DNA of 64,000 nucleotides from Alteribacter populi (GCF_002352765.1 NZ_KZ293963.1:2874368-2938367), one strand, 5' to 3'. Positions 34,717 to 44,985 are shown, counted from the stretch's first letter. Made by a program: numbers and translations. Notes: generated from the letters alone by a model not told the origin.

Positions 34717-34883
34717 CTCTAATTTCTATTGTATAGAAATGAACGCTTTCCGCCAAGTAAATGCCGAAATTCGTCAACTTTCCCTTAGTTGTACCTTGAA
34801 CCTGTTCGTAAAAAGCTCGAAACGTTCCCCTTACCTTTTACTTGGCTTGCACTTGTAGTTTAAACTTTCTTAAAGTAGAACGA

Positions 34884-34916
34884 AAAAAATCAGAGGAACA
34901 CGTCCTCTGATTTTTT
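34884..34916. terminator. Bidirectional terminator 3' of htrC
   Basis: AAAAAATCAGAGGA / TCCTCTGATTTTTT stem with a 5-nt loop, 45 bp after the htrC stop. Confidence 0.85.
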
Positions 34917-34960
34917 ATTCTATTTAAAGCAGTTTTCGTATAGTTTGCAAAAACCATTAA

Positions 34961-36181
34961 TTAAAATATTTGCTGCTCAAGTGTCAAATCTGCCGTTTGG
35001 CGTTCACCGTTCCGGTAGTATGTTACTTCCATCGAGTCACCGATCGATTTTTCCGTATAGAGGAATTTTCGGAGATCATGAGCGTCTTTCATTTCTGTAT
35101 CATCGAGCGCCACGATAACGTCACCTTCTTGAAGACCTGCGTTTGCAGCTGGTGAGTCCGGCTCGGCTCCTTCGACATAAACGCCACCTGAGACATCTTC
35201 AGGTAGTCCAAGGGTATCTCGCCAATGGAAGCTCGGAATTTCTTGAAGTGAGCGAATCATCACACCCATTTGTGGACGACGGACTTCCCCATGCTCTTCT
35301 AAGTCTTCAATGGTTGGCATAGCAATCGCAGATGGAATTGCAAAACCGATACCTTCTACTGCTTGTTGAGCAATTTTCATTGAGTTAATTCCAATGACTT
35401 GGCCTTGAAGATTGAGTAACGCACCTCCGCTGTTTCCAGGGTTAATCGCGGCGTCTGTTTGTAAGACTTCTGCGTTCCAGTCAGGCTGCCCATTTCCACT
35501 TAAATCAACGGGAACACTTCTTTCAATAGCACTAATGATCCCCAGTGTCACTGAGCCTTCAAAAGATAGCGGATTTCCGATCGCGATCGCAGGCTCACCT
35601 GCACGAAGCGTGTCAGAGCTGCCGAATTCAGCGACAGTGTCTATTTTATCGCCTTCTACTTCTAAAACAGCTAAATCGGTTAAGACATCTTCTCCAACTA
35701 ATTCAGCGGGTATTCTCGAGCCGTCAGAAAGCGTGACGTCAATTTCTTGTGCATTGTTTATAACATGCTGGTTCGTTACAATAAATGCACGATCCTCTTC
35801 TTTTTTATAAATCACACCAGATCCTGTTCCTTCACCACTTCGCTCCCAAAAATTATGACCGGAAGACTGCTGTACATTTACGACACCCACGACTGCATCG
35901 TTTACTTTATCAACAGCATCAATTACTTCTGAGCTAATGGAGACATCGACGGATTGAAGCTCCGGTACCGTCTCGGTTTCTTCACCGACCATCGCTTCCA
36001 TTGCATCTTCCCCTTTTGGAGCGACATTGTATGGTAAAAGACCGTTATTCGCTAAAACTGGGACCGAAAAAACGACGATGAGTGCACCTAGAATGGCACC
36101 TACAAACGATGAAATACCGACTTTTTTTGAAGAACCTTTTTCTTTTTGTCGACTTGGCTGATGACTATCATAGTACCCCAT
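34961..36181 (-). CDS. yyxA: HtrA-family membrane-anchored serine protease (HtrC/YyxA)
   Basis: This 406-residue quality-control protease acts outside the membrane. An N-terminal cytoplasmic tail and one helix (about residues 22-44) anchor it. The S1C protease domain has His139 (VTNQHVI), Asp169 (LTDLAVL) and Ser251 (NPGNSGGAL). A PDZ domain follows (about 300-395) with GLQEGDVIVALDD. It is the last gene of the wal locus, as in B. subtilis, but is separated from walJ by 736 bp that include an inverted-repeat element. It may therefore have its own promoter. Confidence 0.93.
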   Translation of the reverse strand: MGYYDSHQPSRQKEKGSSKKVGISSFVGAILGALIVVFSVPVLANNGLLPYNVAPKGEDAMEAMVGEETETVPELQSVDVSISSEVIDAVDKVNDAVVGVVNVQQSSGHNFWERSGEGTGSGVIYKKEEDRAFIVTNQHVINNAQEIDVTLSDGSRIPAELVGEDVLTDLAVLEVEGDKIDTVAEFGSSDTLRAGEPAIAIGNPLSFEGSVTLGIISAIERSVPVDLSGNGQPDWNAEVLQTDAAINPGNSGGALLNLQGQVIGINSMKIAQQAVEGIGFAIPSAIAMPTIEDLEEHGEVRRPQMGVMIRSLQEIPSFHWRDTLGLPEDVSGGVYVEGAEPDSPAANAGLQEGDVIVALDDTEMKDAHDLRKFLYTEKSIGDSMEVTYYRNGERQTADLTLEQQIF

Positions 36182-36320
36182 TGGTTGAACCTCCTTTAAT
36201 CTGTCTTGTATAAGTACTTAATTTAAAGAAAACTCGGCTTGCCACGAAACCTTAATGATGGAAGCTCTAGTTGCACTTATACTTTTATCCTTTAGAGAAG
36301 TTAAACTTCCTTAAAGAGCA
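36182..36320. other. Upstream region of htrC
   Basis: There is no gene. It is bounded on the right by the element at 36321-36686. The ribosome site AAAGGAGG lies just upstream of the htrC ATG. Confidence 0.45.
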
Positions 36321-36686
36321 TGTTCAAAAAGTCCGCTAAAAATAGCCGTCGGAGAATAGGGTCTTCTGCTAAATACCGCCACGTCCTGTGGCGAACGCAG
36401 AAGTCATCCCAGCCTGGGGAAGCTCGTTGGCTTATTTCTCTCCTCACGTATTAACACCAGATGTCTCTTTCTCTACTAGTTACGATACGAAGAATATCCG
36501 TCGAGACAGCTTGTAGTGATCGCTATGATGTCTTGTTCGTCGCTCTGGTGCTCGAAAACTTCGCCGCCTCGACCTACTCGGCTCTTTTTATGTTATGCTC
36601 CATTTTGAACACGCACTTAAAGTACAAAAAAGACCACGAAGCTTGAGTAACGTGTCAGGGCTTAGTGCTCCCAGACTTTTTGAACA
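36321..36686. mobile_element. MITE-like element with 13-bp terminal inverted repeats
   Basis: TGTTCAAAAAGTC at 36321-36333 and its exact complement at 36674-36686 enclose about 340 bp with no protein-coding look. It separates htrC from walJ. Confidence 0.6.
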
Positions 36687-36917
36687 GTTTCTTTTAAAGA
36701 AGAACCAGCTGTCTATTATAGCCTCGTTTTGACTCTCGTTCATGAGGAAAGTCTTGTGTGAAATTTCTTATGCTAGTGTTTATATTTTATAAAAAACAAC
36801 AGCTACCGTCTATTCTTACGTACGGTTTTCGATAATTTTCCATACAACTATACGATTTCCCAATTTGATGCATTTTAGTCATCTATGAAACTAGAAAAAG
36901 GAATTTGGTTTACCGGT

Positions 36918-37718
36918 TTAGACCTCTGCCAACACTGTTGGCTGCATTGGGTCGGTGTCATAGAGCTTTAATGCTTTACCTACTTGATAGCCACGTTCTT
37001 CAAGGGTTTGTTCGACCGTCATGCGTGCCAAGTCCTTCATATTGTTATCTTTACTTAAATGAGCGAGATAGATATTTGTTGCCTTATCGTTTGTATCTAA
37101 CAAATCGGCCATTGCGTGAGCTGCGTCCACGTTTGAAACGTGACCGACATCGCTTAAGATCCGCCGTTTTACACTCCACGGATAACGGCCCATTCTAAGC
37201 ATATCCATGTCATGATTAGACTCAAATACGTAAGCATCAGCATCGCCGACAATCCCTTTCATCCGCTCGCTAACATACCCGGTGTCTGTAATCAAAGACA
37301 GCTTTCGACCTTCATGATGAAACGTGAAAAACATCGGTTCAGCTGCGTCATGAGAGACGCCGAACGATTGAATGTCAAGGTCTCCAAACGTCTTCGTATC
37401 TTCTAGTTCAAAATGAAACTTTTGCTCAGTTGAAAGCTTTCCGAGCATATGATCCATTGCATTCCAAGTCTTTGTATTCGCATAAATCGGCAAATGATAG
37501 CGCCGGGCAAATATCCCGGCGCCTTTAATATGGTCACTGTGCTCATGAGTGATTAAGAGAGCGTTCAATTCGGAAGGATCGAGCTGATTTTTTTCAAAAC
37601 ATTCCTCGAGCTTCTTGCCGCTTAATCCAGCATCAATGAGCACTTTTTGGTTGTTTGTTTCAACATAGATAGCATTTCCAGTACTGCCACTTGCAAGTAC
37701 ACTAAAACGTAAGCTCAT
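36918..37718 (-). CDS. walJ: Metallo-beta-lactamase-fold protein WalJ (YycJ)
   Basis: This is a 266-residue MBL-fold, nuclease-like protein of the WalRK locus. The metal site is seen in THEHSDH (near residue 57), with FGVSHDA and the ITDTGY and FESNHD blocks downstream. B. subtilis YycJ is linked to coordination of cell division with DNA replication and has 5'-exonuclease-type features. The ATG at 37718 has GGAG upstream; an in-frame GTG at 37730 abuts the same site and is less likely. It is the last gene of walRKHIJ. Confidence 0.94.
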   Translation of the reverse strand: MSLRFSVLASGSTGNAIYVETNNQKVLIDAGLSGKKLEECFEKNQLDPSELNALLITHEHSDHIKGAGIFARRYHLPIYANTKTWNAMDHMLGKLSTEQKFHFELEDTKTFGDLDIQSFGVSHDAAEPMFFTFHHEGRKLSLITDTGYVSERMKGIVGDADAYVFESNHDMDMLRMGRYPWSVKRRILSDVGHVSNVDAAHAMADLLDTNDKATNIYLAHLSKDNNMKDLARMTVEQTLEERGYQVGKALKLYDTDPMQPTVLAEV

Positions 37719-37745
37719 AATGCTTGTCACTCCAATTGATTCAAT

Positions 37746-38525
37746 CTATGGGATACTCCAGTCCAGCGCATTCACGAAACGGTCTTTTCCGTTCACATCT
37801 ATACGCCACATTGGTGCGAAAAATTCTGGAGCATCAATGTCTGCCTGGTGAATATTATAGTAACCGATCTCAACATCATCAATGACCACGTCCGTACCGA
37901 TTTGATTTTCATTAATCAGTAATTCGATGGCTTTTATAGGAGTAATGAGTTCTTGTTCTCGGTCGGTATGAGCTGTAACCTCCAGATATCGCTGGGAGTA
38001 GGATTCGATTTCCATATCCTCATTCACTAGCAATCGTGCGTGGGCATATTCACTTTCCAAATAGTTTAACGGTTGATCGTTGTACGTCTGGTACACCAAA
38101 ATTTCGCCATCCTCTTCCACATACTCACCGAAAACATACTCATCACCAAACATCATATTATCTGACAAAAATGCGTCTACACTAGCAGAAAGATTTGCCG
38201 GCCTAAGAGGGTATGGTTCCTCTAGTGAAGAAAAAAGAATATGATTATCCAATCGAACGCTCACGTCTTGATTATTTATATTATTTTGCAGCTCTTCTTC
38301 ATCAAAGTCTCTCGGTTTTCCAGTGATATGGTAACCCATTTTCGTCTGCTCAGGTTCTTCTATAGCAAGTCGAATGTTGTTTTCCTCTAAACGCTCCTGT
38401 AGAGTCACTTGAGCTTGAACATTAATATTACTCTCATTTCTTTTTTCAATGAGTTGAAAACCTAAAAAGACATTTAAACAAAGGAAGGTCACGATAAAGA
38501 TTGTTTTAGCCCTGCTCCAATCCAT
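37746..38525 (-). CDS. walI: WalI (YycI), regulatory protein of the WalK kinase
   Basis: This is a 259-residue bitopic membrane protein. It has a short cytoplasmic start, one helix (about residues 8-25) and a large extracytoplasmic YycI domain. With WalH it restrains or modulates WalK through the membrane helices. It overlaps walH by 20 bp and precedes walJ by 27 bp. The acidic outer domain (EEPEQT, EEYVEEDGE-like stretches) fits an alkaliphilic or halophilic host. Confidence 0.93.
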   Translation of the reverse strand: MDWSRAKTIFIVTFLCLNVFLGFQLIEKRNESNINVQAQVTLQERLEENNIRLAIEEPEQTKMGYHITGKPRDFDEEELQNNINNQDVSVRLDNHILFSSLEEPYPLRPANLSASVDAFLSDNMMFGDEYVFGEYVEEDGEILVYQTYNDQPLNYLESEYAHARLLVNEDMEIESYSQRYLEVTAHTDREQELITPIKAIELLINENQIGTDVVIDDVEIGYYNIHQADIDAPEFFAPMWRIDVNGKDRFVNALDWSIP

Positions 38526-39891
38526 CTTCCGAACCTCCTTCTGGTACTAAATCTTCTTCCAAATACTCTTCTTCTCGCTCGACCAACTCATCAAATGTTG
38601 ACCATTGCCCGTTCATGTAAACAAACCAGCTCGGTGAAAAAATGACGAGCGAACCTGTATTGTCCATATAATAGCCGATTCGGATATTTGCAACGTCCTC
38701 TTCATCAAATAATTCAGATGAAGAGAGAAAATCCAATACGTCATCTAACGGTTCTAGTTGCACCATATCATCGTTACCTAATGGATCGGAGTCCAGCTTA
38801 AACAGAGGACGCTCAAATCTCTCAAATTGCGTACCTGTACGTGCGACTTCTTTCGTAAAATAGAGATCTTGATTTGCTGAGCCGTTTAAAACAGGAAATT
38901 GTTCCATAAGCAACCGGTATCGGATCGTTTCAGTGATATCAGTGTGCTGCCAGTTATCCATTGTATACGATTCTGTCCAACCACCATGGGCATTCACATA
39001 ATCCAACGCTGTAGTTACAATATGATTTTCGTTTTCGTCGGCATTATCACGGACAACGGGATAGTTATATTCAAAGACATTCCCCAACGTACTCAGTGAA
39101 ACATTTAAAAATCGAGTTCCATCCGTATACGATTGTTCTCTGCTCCCCCTCGAATAGGTTTGCACAAAATCAGGATCACTAAAGAAAATCCGAATAAATG
39201 ATTGCTCACTTATCGGTGATGTATTAAACGTCAGCTTCTTCATGGACGGAGGATCTTCGGGGAGATAAGCATAGTTAAAAAGCCCCTCTTCAAAAGAAAT
39301 CCCCTCTGCTAAATATAAATGGTTTTGTTCTCCCTCATAAAGTGCTGCCAAGTTACCCGCTGTTAAATTCGTATCAGCTTGAACAATACTTTCCTCTTCG
39401 AATGAAATAAAACGAGCAAGAATTTCACTTCGGGAGGATGTATTGCTTTGTGACAAGTAAATTCGGTCTACCGACTCTAAAGGAAAAAAATCATCCTCAA
39501 AGTTAAACATACTTTCCATAACTTCTTTTGGAATAGGAGCAGAAAACGTATAATCGACTGCTCTGTCCTCCTGATTTAGTAACGGGACGCGACTAATGGA
39601 TATATCACGTGGCTTTTGAAATTCAATCTCTGTTAATGCATCCATTTGAGCCTGAAACCGGATCTCATCTGGCTCCAGCCAATAATGCAAATCGTCATCA
39701 TGTACTACAATACTTGAAGGTGTGACTAAGTTTTCGATCCCTGCTTCTTCTCCAATTTCAGGACTTTCAATCGAATCTTGCGGTTCCAAGGGGCTAAATT
39801 CAGGCTGAAACGTCCAGATTGAATAAGTAAGTCCAACACTTGTGAGAATCAATACCCACAACAATGCAGTTTTGAAATGCTCTATGGCCAT
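38506..39891 (-). CDS. walH: WalH (YycH), regulatory protein of the WalK kinase
   Basis: This is a 461-residue protein with one N-terminal helix (about 8-25) and a long extracytoplasmic YycH domain. It acts with WalI on WalK at the division septum. The start codon overlaps the walK stop (TAATG), indicating translational coupling. The C-terminal tail (EEREEYLEEDLVPEGGSEDG in part) is very acidic. Confidence 0.94.
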   Translation of the reverse strand: MAIEHFKTALLWVLILTSVGLTYSIWTFQPEFSPLEPQDSIESPEIGEEAGIENLVTPSSIVVHDDDLHYWLEPDEIRFQAQMDALTEIEFQKPRDISISRVPLLNQEDRAVDYTFSAPIPKEVMESMFNFEDDFFPLESVDRIYLSQSNTSSRSEILARFISFEEESIVQADTNLTAGNLAALYEGEQNHLYLAEGISFEEGLFNYAYLPEDPPSMKKLTFNTSPISEQSFIRIFFSDPDFVQTYSRGSREQSYTDGTRFLNVSLSTLGNVFEYNYPVVRDNADENENHIVTTALDYVNAHGGWTESYTMDNWQHTDITETIRYRLLMEQFPVLNGSANQDLYFTKEVARTGTQFERFERPLFKLDSDPLGNDDMVQLEPLDDVLDFLSSSELFDEEDVANIRIGYYMDNTGSLVIFSPSWFVYMNGQWSTFDELVEREEEYLEEDLVPEGGSEDGLEQG

Positions 39892-41711
39892 TACGCTTCT
39901 TTCGCCTCCTCTGGAACCGGAAGGCTAAAGGACATCTGGGTACCTTTCTCCCACTCACTGCTTACCCAAATATCTCCACCGTGGGCGTGAATAATTTCCT
40001 TTGCAATCGCTAGACCTAGGCCGGTTCCACCTAAGCTCCGGGTTCTTGCTTTATCCACTCGGTAAAAACGATCAAAGACGTGAGGGATACTGTCTTTCGG
40101 AATTCCTACGCCTTCGTCTTGAACGCTAATGATCACACGCCTTTTATCAACTTTCACCGTACAAGTAATCGTTCCGCCTTCCGGTGAGTATTTAATGGCG
40201 TTTGAAACGATATTATCTAATAGCTGTGTCAGCTTATCCCGATCTCCATATACAAATACCGGCTCACTCGGTATGTTACGTTTAAACGTAATTTCCTGAT
40301 TTTTGGTCGACATTTCGAAACGATCAATCACTTGTTCGACAAATGACGTTAAATTCAAGGAATTCAACGTGAGATTATAGTCTTTACTATCCATTTTGGA
40401 CAGCTGTAGAAGATCATTAACAAGACGGATCATTCGCTCTGTTTCATTTTGAGTCACATTAATAAAGCGTGGTGCCACGTCTGTATCAAGGGCACCGTCT
40501 GCCAATGCCTCAAGATAGCTTTTCATTGAAGTGAGTGGCGTACGTAGCTCATGTGAGACGTTTGCCACAAACTCACGACGTTCTTGTTCAATCTTTTCCT
40601 GTTCTGTCACGTCATGAAGAACAGCAATGAGGCCATTTTGCTCCCCATTCTCTTTTTCAATAACAGAAAAGTGTGCTTCTAAGAAGACTTCATCATCAGG
40701 AGAATCAAAGTCCAGGAGAAGAGAATCATTGTATTGATACAATTCATTTAATTTAATTAGGCTCTTTAAATTCAACACATCTGTCAGCTTTTCACCTAAT
40801 GTCTCTTCTTGTTTCCGGTTCAGCATTTCTTCTGCTCGCCGATTCATCAGGATGATATTCCCGTTTTTGTCTGTAGCCACAACGCCATCTGTCATATGCG
40901 TTAAAACGGATGAAAGCTTTCTTCGCTCTCCTTCTGTCGTCGCATGCGCATCTTGAAGCTTGTTTGTCAGATCATTAAATGCCAACGCCAATTGACCGAT
41001 TTCATCTTCACCATATACTGTTACGCTTCGTGAAAAATCACCTTTCCCCATGACTAAAGCTTGTCTTTTCATATCCACAATCGGTCTTGTGATCGTTTGT
41101 GCTAAAAGGACCCCTAAAATAACCGTAATCGATAATGCCATTATTGTTCCTGTCATTAAAATCTGATTAATTTGCTGCATTTGTGCGTAGATATCTTCCA
41201 TTGAAGCTTCAATATAAATCGCACCAATGACTTCATTTTGCTCCTCATCCATTACCGGTTCGGCCATGACGCGCTTTCGCTCTCCAGTTTGAGAATCACG
41301 CATAATACTGGCATTATCAGCGCCGATCAAAGCTCTTTTGACCCTCGATTCCGTTGTCCGTTGTCCGATGGTATTCCTATCAGCTATGTTTGAGGTACTG
41401 ATAATTACACGGTTTTGGTCAATTACCTGTGCGTCAGCATCCTGGACTTGGAAAAGCTCTCTTAAAACAGCGCTGATCTCAGTTTCTAATGTCGGATCAT
41501 CTTCCCCACGTTCCTCTAACATTTCCTGCTGAACGTTATATACTAGTAGACTCGCTCGTTCATCAAGCATATCTTCAAAGTTTTCGACGAGTCTTTCTTC
41601 CACTTGTTTCGTAAAATAAACTCCGATGACCTGCATCGCAATTAAAATCAACAACACGTAAATAATCACAATCTTTACATGTATTGACTTATAAAAGCGG
41701 ATTTTCTTCAT
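39891..41711 (-). CDS. walK: Sensor histidine kinase WalK (YycG)
   Basis: This 606-residue kinase controls cell-wall hydrolase expression through WalR. The order is TM1 (about 12-32), an extracytoplasmic sensor, TM2 (about 183-203), HAMP, a PAS domain (near 260-360), HisKA with the phospho-accepting His in VSHELRTPL, and HATPase with NIVSNAIKYSP, DEGVGIP and GGTGLGLAI. The ATG at 41711 has AGGAGA upstream and gives the canonical MKKIRFYKSI start. The frame extends 16 codons further, into walR, and that part is rejected. Essential in relatives. Confidence 0.96.
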   Translation of the reverse strand: MKKIRFYKSIHVKIVIIYVLLILIAMQVIGVYFTKQVEERLVENFEDMLDERASLLVYNVQQEMLEERGEDDPTLETEISAVLRELFQVQDADAQVIDQNRVIISTSNIADRNTIGQRTTESRVKRALIGADNASIMRDSQTGERKRVMAEPVMDEEQNEVIGAIYIEASMEDIYAQMQQINQILMTGTIMALSITVILGVLLAQTITRPIVDMKRQALVMGKGDFSRSVTVYGEDEIGQLALAFNDLTNKLQDAHATTEGERRKLSSVLTHMTDGVVATDKNGNIILMNRRAEEMLNRKQEETLGEKLTDVLNLKSLIKLNELYQYNDSLLLDFDSPDDEVFLEAHFSVIEKENGEQNGLIAVLHDVTEQEKIEQERREFVANVSHELRTPLTSMKSYLEALADGALDTDVAPRFINVTQNETERMIRLVNDLLQLSKMDSKDYNLTLNSLNLTSFVEQVIDRFEMSTKNQEITFKRNIPSEPVFVYGDRDKLTQLLDNIVSNAIKYSPEGGTITCTVKVDKRRVIISVQDEGVGIPKDSIPHVFDRFYRVDKARTRSLGGTGLGLAIAKEIIHAHGGDIWVSSEWEKGTQMSFSLPVPEEAKEA

Positions 41712-41715
41712 GCAA

Positions 41716-42423
41716 TCAACTCTCCTGGTCGGCGTTACGCAAGTAATAACCAACCCCACGTCTTGTAACGATCCACGTTGGATGACTTGGATTGTCCTCT
41801 ACTTTTTCACGCAGACGTCGTACCGTCACATCAACCGTACGGACATCACCGAAATAATCATATCCCCAAACGGCTTGTAGTAAATGTTCGCGCGTCATAA
41901 CTTGCCCTAAATGTTTCCCCAAATAATAGACAAGTTCAAATTCACGGTGAGTCAGCTCAATAGGCTGACCACGCTTTGTAACCAGGTAAGCATCTGGCTG
42001 GATCAGCAGAGGACCGACTTGAATGTCTTTATTATCTTGCTCTGGTTCCTGAACTTTTTGATTTCGTCGCAAATTGGCTTTCACACGAGCAACTAACTCC
42101 CGTGTACTAAAAGGTTTCGTGACGTAATCATCTGCTCCAAGCTCTAATCCCAGTACCTTATCAATCTCAGAATCTTTTGCTGTAAGCATAATAATTGGCA
42201 TATCATAGGTTTTTCTTACTTCACGACACACTTCCATTCCATCACGATATGGAAGCATAATATCTAATAATATTAAATCTGGTACGTGTTCTTTTACTTT
42301 TTCAATCGCTTCGTTTCCATCATAAGCACAAACGACATCAAAACCATCTTTTTCAAGTCCGAATTTTAAAATATCTGCAATCGGTTGTTCATCATCAACC
42401 ACTAAAATTAGTTGCTTGTCCAT
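41716..42423 (-). CDS. walR: Response regulator WalR (YycF)
   Basis: This is a 235-residue OmpR-type regulator. Its receiver domain has the acidic pocket VVDDEQ, the phospho-acceptor Asp in LLDIMLPYRDGMEV and the switch Lys in YVTKPFS. The winged-helix DNA-binding domain ends in the usual TRRGVGYYLRN. The start at 42423 (MDKQLILVVDDE) fits homologues and has GGTGA just upstream. First gene of the walRKHIJ operon. It regulates autolysins and wall metabolism, likely including the M23 gene upstream. Confidence 0.97.
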   Translation of the reverse strand: MDKQLILVVDDEQPIADILKFGLEKDGFDVVCAYDGNEAIEKVKEHVPDLILLDIMLPYRDGMEVCREVRKTYDMPIIMLTAKDSEIDKVLGLELGADDYVTKPFSTRELVARVKANLRRNQKVQEPEQDNKDIQVGPLLIQPDAYLVTKRGQPIELTHREFELVYYLGKHLGQVMTREHLLQAVWGYDYFGDVRTVDVTVRRLREKVEDNPSHPTWIVTRRGVGYYLRNADQES

Positions 42424-42757
42424 TATTTCACCAGCCTTCATTTTTATATGCATTTATAGTGAACGTGTCAATTCTATATATTGCGTGTTCAAAAAAGAAG
42501 TAAAGAGAAACAGTCAGAATAACCGAGTAGCATTCCTTTTAGAAGGACGTTGGTTTAAATCATCACAACGTCCAGTGCAAATGTCAGCTATTTTCCCAAA
42601 ACCTTTTGAGTTTCCCTTTATATAGACTTATCCTCTTACATTCTATCACAGTTCCAATCAAGGAATAAACCTGCACCAAGTGGTAAAACAAGAAGGCTTG
42701 CGCAACTTTTACCAGTCTACAGAAAAACAGCTAGACCTTCTTAGCGTACAACAAAAA
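42424..42757. other. Upstream (promoter) region of the wal operon
   Basis: There is no gene. The open frame on the plus strand here is a shadow. A TAGAAT (-10-like) lies near 42643-42648 on the minus strand, without a good -35. Confidence 0.4.
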
Positions 42758-42790
42758 AACCCTCTTATCTTTAAGACTGATAAGAGGGTT
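42755..42790 (-). terminator. Terminator of the M23 peptidase gene
   Basis: Perfect 12-bp stem AACCCTCTTATC with a 9-nt loop, followed on the minus strand by TTTTTTT. Confidence 0.9.
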
Positions 42791-42800
42791 AAGGACGTAG

Positions 42801-44273
42801 TTATCTATTTAAATAGTCCATCGGGTCTTCAAGACTTCCATTCTTGTATACTTCAAAGTGAAGATGAATACCTGTCGAATTTCCTGTCTGTCCCATCGTT
42901 CCAATTTGTTGACCGCGAGAAACACTCTGACCCGAACTTACACTCATGTCACTTAAATGAGCATAAACAGTCTCCAATCCGTTACTGTGACTGATTCTCA
43001 CAGTGTTACCATATCCGTTTTCATAACTAGCAGATGTGACTGTTCCACCCTCAGCAGCGAGAATGTCACGGTTTGATGGTTGCGCAATGTCAATCCCTTT
43101 GTGGAATCTTCCCCACCGTGTACCCTGATAGCTGGAAATATAGCCACCTACCGCAGGCCATGCAAGCTGTCCACTACCTCGTGAAGTTGTTTGTTGAACT
43201 TCCTTTGTTCCTTTAACCACAATTCGGTCTTCCGGTTCAGATACTGTTTCTTCATCTATAACTTCACTTGAGGATGTTTGACCGTTTTTCATAATCGTTT
43301 TTGATTGAACGACCTTTTTTCCTTCTTTTCCTTCTTGTTTCACTTCTGTTTTACCTTTATCCATACTGTCGTCTTCTTCTGTCTTTGTTTGATAAGGGAT
43401 TGACTCCTCGTCTTTTGACACTTTCTCAACAACGACATGTAATAATGGTTCCTGAACTGTCACTTGAATAGTATCACCAATTTGAATGAGTGTATCATCA
43501 TCCATTCCCGGGTTTGCGTCTAATAATTCTTTTACTGAAAGGTCATGATCTGCAGCTATTGAACCGAGAACATCCCCTTCTTCAACTTCATATTCCGCTT
43601 CTTGAACCGCACCTGTTTCCATTACTTCAACTAAGTCTTCTTTAGACTGAATATCTTCAAGCGTAACAAGGACTTCTTCATATTCAAATTCTTCAGATAC
43701 GCTCACATCAAGAAGCTTTGAATTTCCTACTTCAAGATTGTTGTCTTCTTCATCATTCTCAAATGCTTCGAGCTCTTCTTCACTTACATATTGTAACTTG
43801 AGGTATTCAACAAAATCTTCAACATCATGTTCTGCACTTAAATATCCTGCCTCTTCATCTCCAACTGTGAGTGCAAGAGCCTCGGCTTTCACTTCTATTA
43901 GATCGGCTAATTTATCCAGAGTCACATCATTAATTACACGAGCCTGGAATACGCGCTCGGGAATAACGTCGACTTCCTTCGACGTCGTAAGAACGAGATC
44001 TTCATAGTCTTTTTCAACTTTTTCAATCTCTGAATCTATGAGCTCATTCACATCTTCTTCATGACTCACAAAACCAATGCGCTCTTCTCCATAATAAACA
44101 TGATAAACCGTCGTCAGACCTTCTGATTCATCTTCTTCTAAACTGTGATCCGCACTGACTTGTGCAGAAACTCCAATTGTAAATAGTGTCGTTAATACTA
44201 TTAATATGAAATGTCGTATGTATCGTTTATGTTGACCAATCTCTTGGTTGGATTCCTGGGCTAAAGTAAGCAT
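42801..44273 (-). CDS. Secreted/membrane-anchored M23 peptidoglycan endopeptidase with LysM and G5 domains
   Basis: This is a 490-residue protein. It has an N-terminal signal anchor (about 22-42), an acidic linker region, a LysM-like domain (about 229-272, EYEVEEGDVLGSIAADHDLS), a G5-like domain (about 275-355), then LytM/M23 with the zinc ligands in HKGIDIA and HLHFEV. It should cleave peptide cross-links in the wall. It lies directly upstream of walR on the same strand but has a strong terminator between. WalR control would be logical, but no clear WalR direct-repeat site was found upstream of it. Confidence 0.9.
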   Translation of the reverse strand: MLTLAQESNQEIGQHKRYIRHFILIVLTTLFTIGVSAQVSADHSLEEDESEGLTTVYHVYYGEERIGFVSHEEDVNELIDSEIEKVEKDYEDLVLTTSKEVDVIPERVFQARVINDVTLDKLADLIEVKAEALALTVGDEEAGYLSAEHDVEDFVEYLKLQYVSEEELEAFENDEEDNNLEVGNSKLLDVSVSEEFEYEEVLVTLEDIQSKEDLVEVMETGAVQEAEYEVEEGDVLGSIAADHDLSVKELLDANPGMDDDTLIQIGDTIQVTVQEPLLHVVVEKVSKDEESIPYQTKTEEDDSMDKGKTEVKQEGKEGKKVVQSKTIMKNGQTSSSEVIDEETVSEPEDRIVVKGTKEVQQTTSRGSGQLAWPAVGGYISSYQGTRWGRFHKGIDIAQPSNRDILAAEGGTVTSASYENGYGNTVRISHSNGLETVYAHLSDMSVSSGQSVSRGQQIGTMGQTGNSTGIHLHFEVYKNGSLEDPMDYLNR

Positions 44274-44597
44274 AAGATCCTCCTAATGGGCTGTTCCTTA
44301 AATGAAAGTTTAAGTAAATGTACCTATTTTCTTTCAGTAGTCATTCTACCATAAGTGACAACTGTCGTGACTAATGTGACAAAACTGTAAAAGAACTGTA
44401 TTATTCGTGTCATTTTATGTAAAAAAACAGCGTTCAGTGTCCTTTCTCGTACGAACGTGCTATGTTTATGGCTAAAGTTTGTTGTTTTTGAGCGTTTTTT
44501 CAACTCAAATGATGATACGAATAAATGAATTTGCCCTCCACGATCACTTGATTTGAAAAACTCAAAAACAACTGCCAACAAAAGAGCATTATACAAA
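44274..44597. other. Region upstream of the M23 gene
   Basis: There is no gene. The minus strand carries two TTGTCAC direct repeats about 90-115 bp upstream of the start. The open frame 44324-44596 has no homology I recognise and no coding look. Confidence 0.4.
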
Positions 44598-44629
44598 CAA
44601 AAAACCTACCCTGCTGCTGCAAGATAGGT
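44598..44629 (-). terminator. Terminator of the tRNA operon
   Basis: Minus-strand stem ACCTATCTTGC / GCAGGGTAGGT (GU wobbles), AGCA loop, followed by TTTTTTG, just after tRNA-Thr. Confidence 0.85.
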
Positions 44630-44646
44630 GTAACGTTTATTTAATA

Positions 44647-44722
<76 letters not shown>

Positions 44723-44735
44723 GAGTATAAAAAAA

Positions 44736-44811
<76 letters not shown>

Positions 44812-44815
44812 ACTC

Positions 44816-44891
44816 TGGCGGTCCCGACCGGGATCGAACCGGCGATCTCCTGCGTGACAGGCAGGCATGTTAACCGCTACACCACGGGACC
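44816..44891 (-). tRNA. tRNA-Asp(GTC)
   Basis: 76 nt with encoded CCA. Acceptor GGTCCCG/CGGGACC, anticodon loop CTGTCAC. Confidence 0.97.
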
Positions 44892-44985
44892 TTGACCAAA
44901 AATATGTATTTTATACTCTATCAAACTTAACCAGCTTGTCCGGCTATTTTCCCAAAAAAAATATGCCGGTCTTTAGATTTTAAAT

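Noticed and set aside
41712..41759. A 16-codon extension of WalK into walR.
   Set aside because: The ATG at 41711 has a proper ribosome site and matches the usual WalK start.
42680..42994. A plus-strand frame opposite the M23 gene end.
   Set aside because: It is a shadow of the M23 gene and runs through that gene's terminator.
44324..44596. A 90-codon frame upstream of the M23 peptidase gene.
   Set aside because: No ribosome site or recognisable domain; it overlaps the tRNA terminator region.
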